A DNA stretch of 8,039 nucleotides, taken from PVC group bacterium (GTDB lineage Bacteria; Verrucomicrobiota; Kiritimatiellia; SS1-B-03-39; UBA6053). The notes under the pieces were generated by a model that was given only the letters and a program-made list of their open reading frames with translations, searched no databases and was not told the DNA's origin. The stretch is taken from assembly GCA_003565035.1 (NCBI GenBank), contig PXDP01000116.1:1-8039 (forward strand), given 5' to 3'. A program made the position numbers and the translations under genes. The stretch's first letter is position 1. Each line of letters opens with the position of its first letter. Positions 6,519-8,039 of this stretch are shown here, piece by piece.

Positions 6519-7670
6519 ATGCCCCTCAAAGATCCCACCCCCCGCGAACGACTGCTGACCACCCTGAGCGGCGAGCGCCCCGACCGCCCCCCCGTATCGC
6601 CCTTTGTTCAGGACGAATATCTCGCCTGGTACTATCCCGACAAGGCCGCCGTGGACCGGGTGACCGATGCAAAGGCCCTGGCCGACGAGCTGGATTTCGA
6701 CCTCATCGCTAAACCCAAACTCTATGAAAAGCCTTATTATCTCCGGCATTCCCTGCCCGGCTGGGCGTTGAGCCGGACGCAGCACCGCGAAGGCGGCAAT
6801 CTGGTCGATGTGCTGGAAATCACCACCCCCGGCGGGGTGCTGCGGGAGGAGGCGGTGGGTCCGGACGCCGGCAGCGCCTCCGCCGGCATTCACAAAGCCG
6901 TGCGCAAACATTTGCTGGATTCCGAGGAGGCCCGCGAACGGTTCCGGCGGTATCTGCCGGAACCCACCCCGGAGATTTTCGACGCGATACGCGCCCAGGC
7001 CCGCGAATGGCGAGCCGTGATGGGCGAGCGGGGCGTGCTCGCCCCCTGGGGACCCGGCGGCGTGTTCAATCTCGCCTGCGAACTCTGCGGCATCGAGGAT
7101 CTCGTCATGGCTCCTTACGATGACGAAGATGAATACGAAGAATTTATGGGCTGGCTGACCGACTCCATCCTGCCCGAAGCCCGGGTCCTCGCCGCCAGCG
7201 GCGTGGAGTGCGTGGGCATCCAGGGCAACATGGCCAACGCCGCCGTCATGTCGCCCGATTTTTTCCACGAGCATGTCCAGCCCCACGAGCAGCGCTACAT
7301 CGATGCCCTCCATGGCGAAGGCGCCTATACGGTCTATCACAACTGCGGCCATGCCCGCCGGTTTTACCCGCTCTACCGCGAAATGGGCATGACCGTCTGG
7401 GAAACGGTTTCCCCTCCCCCTCAGGGCGACAACGATCTTGCCGAGGCCAAGGCGGCCGTCGGCGACCGCCTCTGTCTGCTTGGCAATCTCGATCAAATCG
7501 ATTTCCTGAAAACCGCCAGCCCCGCCGATGTCGCCCGCGCCACGCGCCGCCTCCTCGAAATCGGTAGTCCCGGCGGCCGTTACATTTTCTCCACCTCCGA
7601 TTTTCTGGAGAAAAACACCCCGCTGGAAAATGTGCGAGCCATGATCGATACCGCCCGGCAGGGCCTCTGA
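6519..7670 (+). CDS. Uroporphyrinogen-decarboxylase-superfamily protein (HemE/MtaA-like), function unknown
   Basis: An intact 383-residue protein of the URO-D (PF01208) TIM-barrel superfamily, which holds true HemE and cobamide methyltransferases such as MtaA and CmuA. It opens with 'TPRERLLTTLSGERPDRPPV', a typical start. 'WGPGGVFNLACELCG' (177-191), 'YHNCGHA' (273-279) and 'CLLGNLDQIDFL' (319-330) follow family positions. The pair H274-x-C276 matches two zinc ligands of MtaA-type methyltransferases. The expected third ligand, Cys in 'GCG', is replaced by Asp361 in 'STSDFLEKNTP' (358-368), so zinc-thiol chemistry of the MtaA kind is uncertain. HemE's N-terminal 'RQAGRY' substrate motif is absent, so haem synthesis is unlikely. 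ATG 6519 is chosen because family similarity begins there; it has no good ribosome binding site. The frame stays open upstream to 6408 through the leader repeat. Shared leader repeats link it to the hydroxylase fusion. Confidence 0.88.
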   Translation: MPLKDPTPRERLLTTLSGERPDRPPVSPFVQDEYLAWYYPDKAAVDRVTDAKALADELDFDLIAKPKLYEKPYYLRHSLPGWALSRTQHREGGNLVDVLEITTPGGVLREEAVGPDAGSASAGIHKAVRKHLLDSEEARERFRRYLPEPTPEIFDAIRAQAREWRAVMGERGVLAPWGPGGVFNLACELCGIEDLVMAPYDDEDEYEEFMGWLTDSILPEARVLAASGVECVGIQGNMANAAVMSPDFFHEHVQPHEQRYIDALHGEGAYTVYHNCGHARRFYPLYREMGMTVWETVSPPPQGDNDLAEAKAAVGDRLCLLGNLDQIDFLKTASPADVARATRRLLEIGSPGGRYIFSTSDFLEKNTPLENVRAMIDTARQGL

Positions 7671-7719
7671 ACTCGAACCCTCCCCCGCTCTGAAAAGCCT
7701 TCCTTCTGAAACACGCCGC

Positions 7720-7956
7720 CTAAAGCAGCCGCCCTTCTTTCGCGGCCGCGGCGGCGGTGGCGCCGGCCGCTTCGCCCATCGCCACCGCGTTGCCGGTGAC
7801 CCGGTAGCTGGCGTGCGCGAAAAAATCGCCGCTGATGCAGCGTCCGGCCATCATCAGATTCGACCGGTCTTTCGCAATCAGTGCCCGCAGGGGAATCTGA
7901 TAAGGCTTCGCCCGGACGCCATCCACGCCGTAGGCCTTGCCCTTTGCTGAATTATT
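7720..7956 (-). pseudogene. C-terminal remnant of an FAD-dependent oxidoreductase (FAD_oxidored type)
   Basis: The last ~70 residues of an FAD_oxidored (PF12831)-like protein, normally some 430-600 residues long. The visible part runs 'KAYGVDGVRAKPYQIPLRAL', then 'NLMMAGRCISGD', 'AHASYRVTGNAVAMGEAAG' (the C-terminal FAD-contacting segment) and ends 'EGRLL' with TAG at 7720-7722. Reading upstream on this strand, similarity fades after the 'KAYG' and the frame meets TGA at 7957-7959. Neither other frame up to the window end continues the family. The gene is therefore truncated by a rearrangement or insertion, or the assembly has a join here. GTG at 7924-7926 could start a 68-residue peptide, but that would lack the N-terminal dinucleotide-binding fold and cannot be a working enzyme. 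It points toward the URO-D-like gene, 49 bases away, with no evident terminator between them. Confidence 0.75.
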
Positions 7957-8039
7957 TCATGAGATGCATTCTCAAAGGGAATTGATTTCCGTTTCACGTC
8001 CCGGCTTCACCCGCGCGGTGCTTATCCGGAATCCCTTTC
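7957..8039. other. Unassigned sequence beyond the oxidoreductase break
   Basis: These 83 bases do not continue the FAD protein in any frame. A near-palindrome GAGATGCATTCTC lies at 7961-7973. On the - strand an open stretch enters from the window edge and ends with TGA at 7972-7974, leaving 21 codons ending 'GRETEINSL'. It could be the tail of another gene, but it is too short to name. Confidence 0.3.

Noticed and set aside
6501..7496. 331-codon open frame on the - strand opposite the URO-D-like gene
   Set aside because: Same cause: antisense shadow of a well-supported gene with no domain of its own.
6519..7670. True haem-pathway uroporphyrinogen decarboxylase (hemE)
   Set aside because: The HemE N-terminal substrate motif is absent and the HxC pair matches the MtaA-like branch instead.
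7959..7967. Third copy of the leader repeat, from the shared string ATGAGATG
   Set aside because: Only eight bases match; sequence on both sides diverges at once.
1..8039. CRISPR array, tRNA, rRNA or transposase gene
   Set aside because: No regularly spaced repeats, tRNA-like folds or transposase motifs were seen on either strand.

Overview
This is a GC-rich bacterial accessory region with five genes or gene remnants on the + strand and one fragment on the - strand. Three features point to the PVC group (Lentisphaerota, Kiritimatiellota or Verrucomicrobiota): an AraC regulator with an 'HRHLELELNL' cupin start, a URO-D-superfamily protein beside an FAD_oxidored-type protein, and sugar-ABC permeases with large insertions. 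This placement is inferred from gene style; no phylogenetic marker is present.

Layout. 1-1125 is the 3' part of a MalF/UgpA-type sugar permease. 1156-3027 is its MalG/UgpE-type partner, carrying about 360 extra residues after the first membrane helix. 3091-4011 is an AraC-family regulator with an in-frame TAA at codon 50. 4109-6400 is one long frame holding a MocD-like di-iron desaturase/hydroxylase, a Rieske ferredoxin and an NqrF-like NADH/FAD reductase, with an in-frame TAG at codon 182. 6519-7670 is an intact uroporphyrinogen-decarboxylase-superfamily (HemE/MtaA-like) protein. 7720-7956, on the - strand, is only the C-terminus of an FAD-dependent oxidoreductase, cut off by a TGA and followed by sequence I cannot assign to the window end.

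Two copies of a 65-bp element (60 of 65 bases identical) sit just upstream of the hydroxylase fusion and of the URO-D-like gene. Weaker similarity runs on through the ribosome binding site. They look like a duplicated control region that would place both genes under one signal. In the second copy the codon at the expected start position is GCG, so the URO-D-like gene probably starts 27 bases further on at an ATG with a poor ribosome binding site.

Working together (inference): the importer would bring in a carbohydrate or cyclitol, the AraC protein would sense it, and the hydroxylase fusion would oxidise or O-demethylate it using O2 and NADH, as proposed for MocDEF in rhizopine use. The URO-D-like and FAD proteins could act further on. 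Two in-frame stops and one truncation, using TAA, TAG and TGA, mean the cluster is either decaying or carries sequence errors. The frames after both internal stops are fully open and well conserved, so the lesions, if real, are recent.
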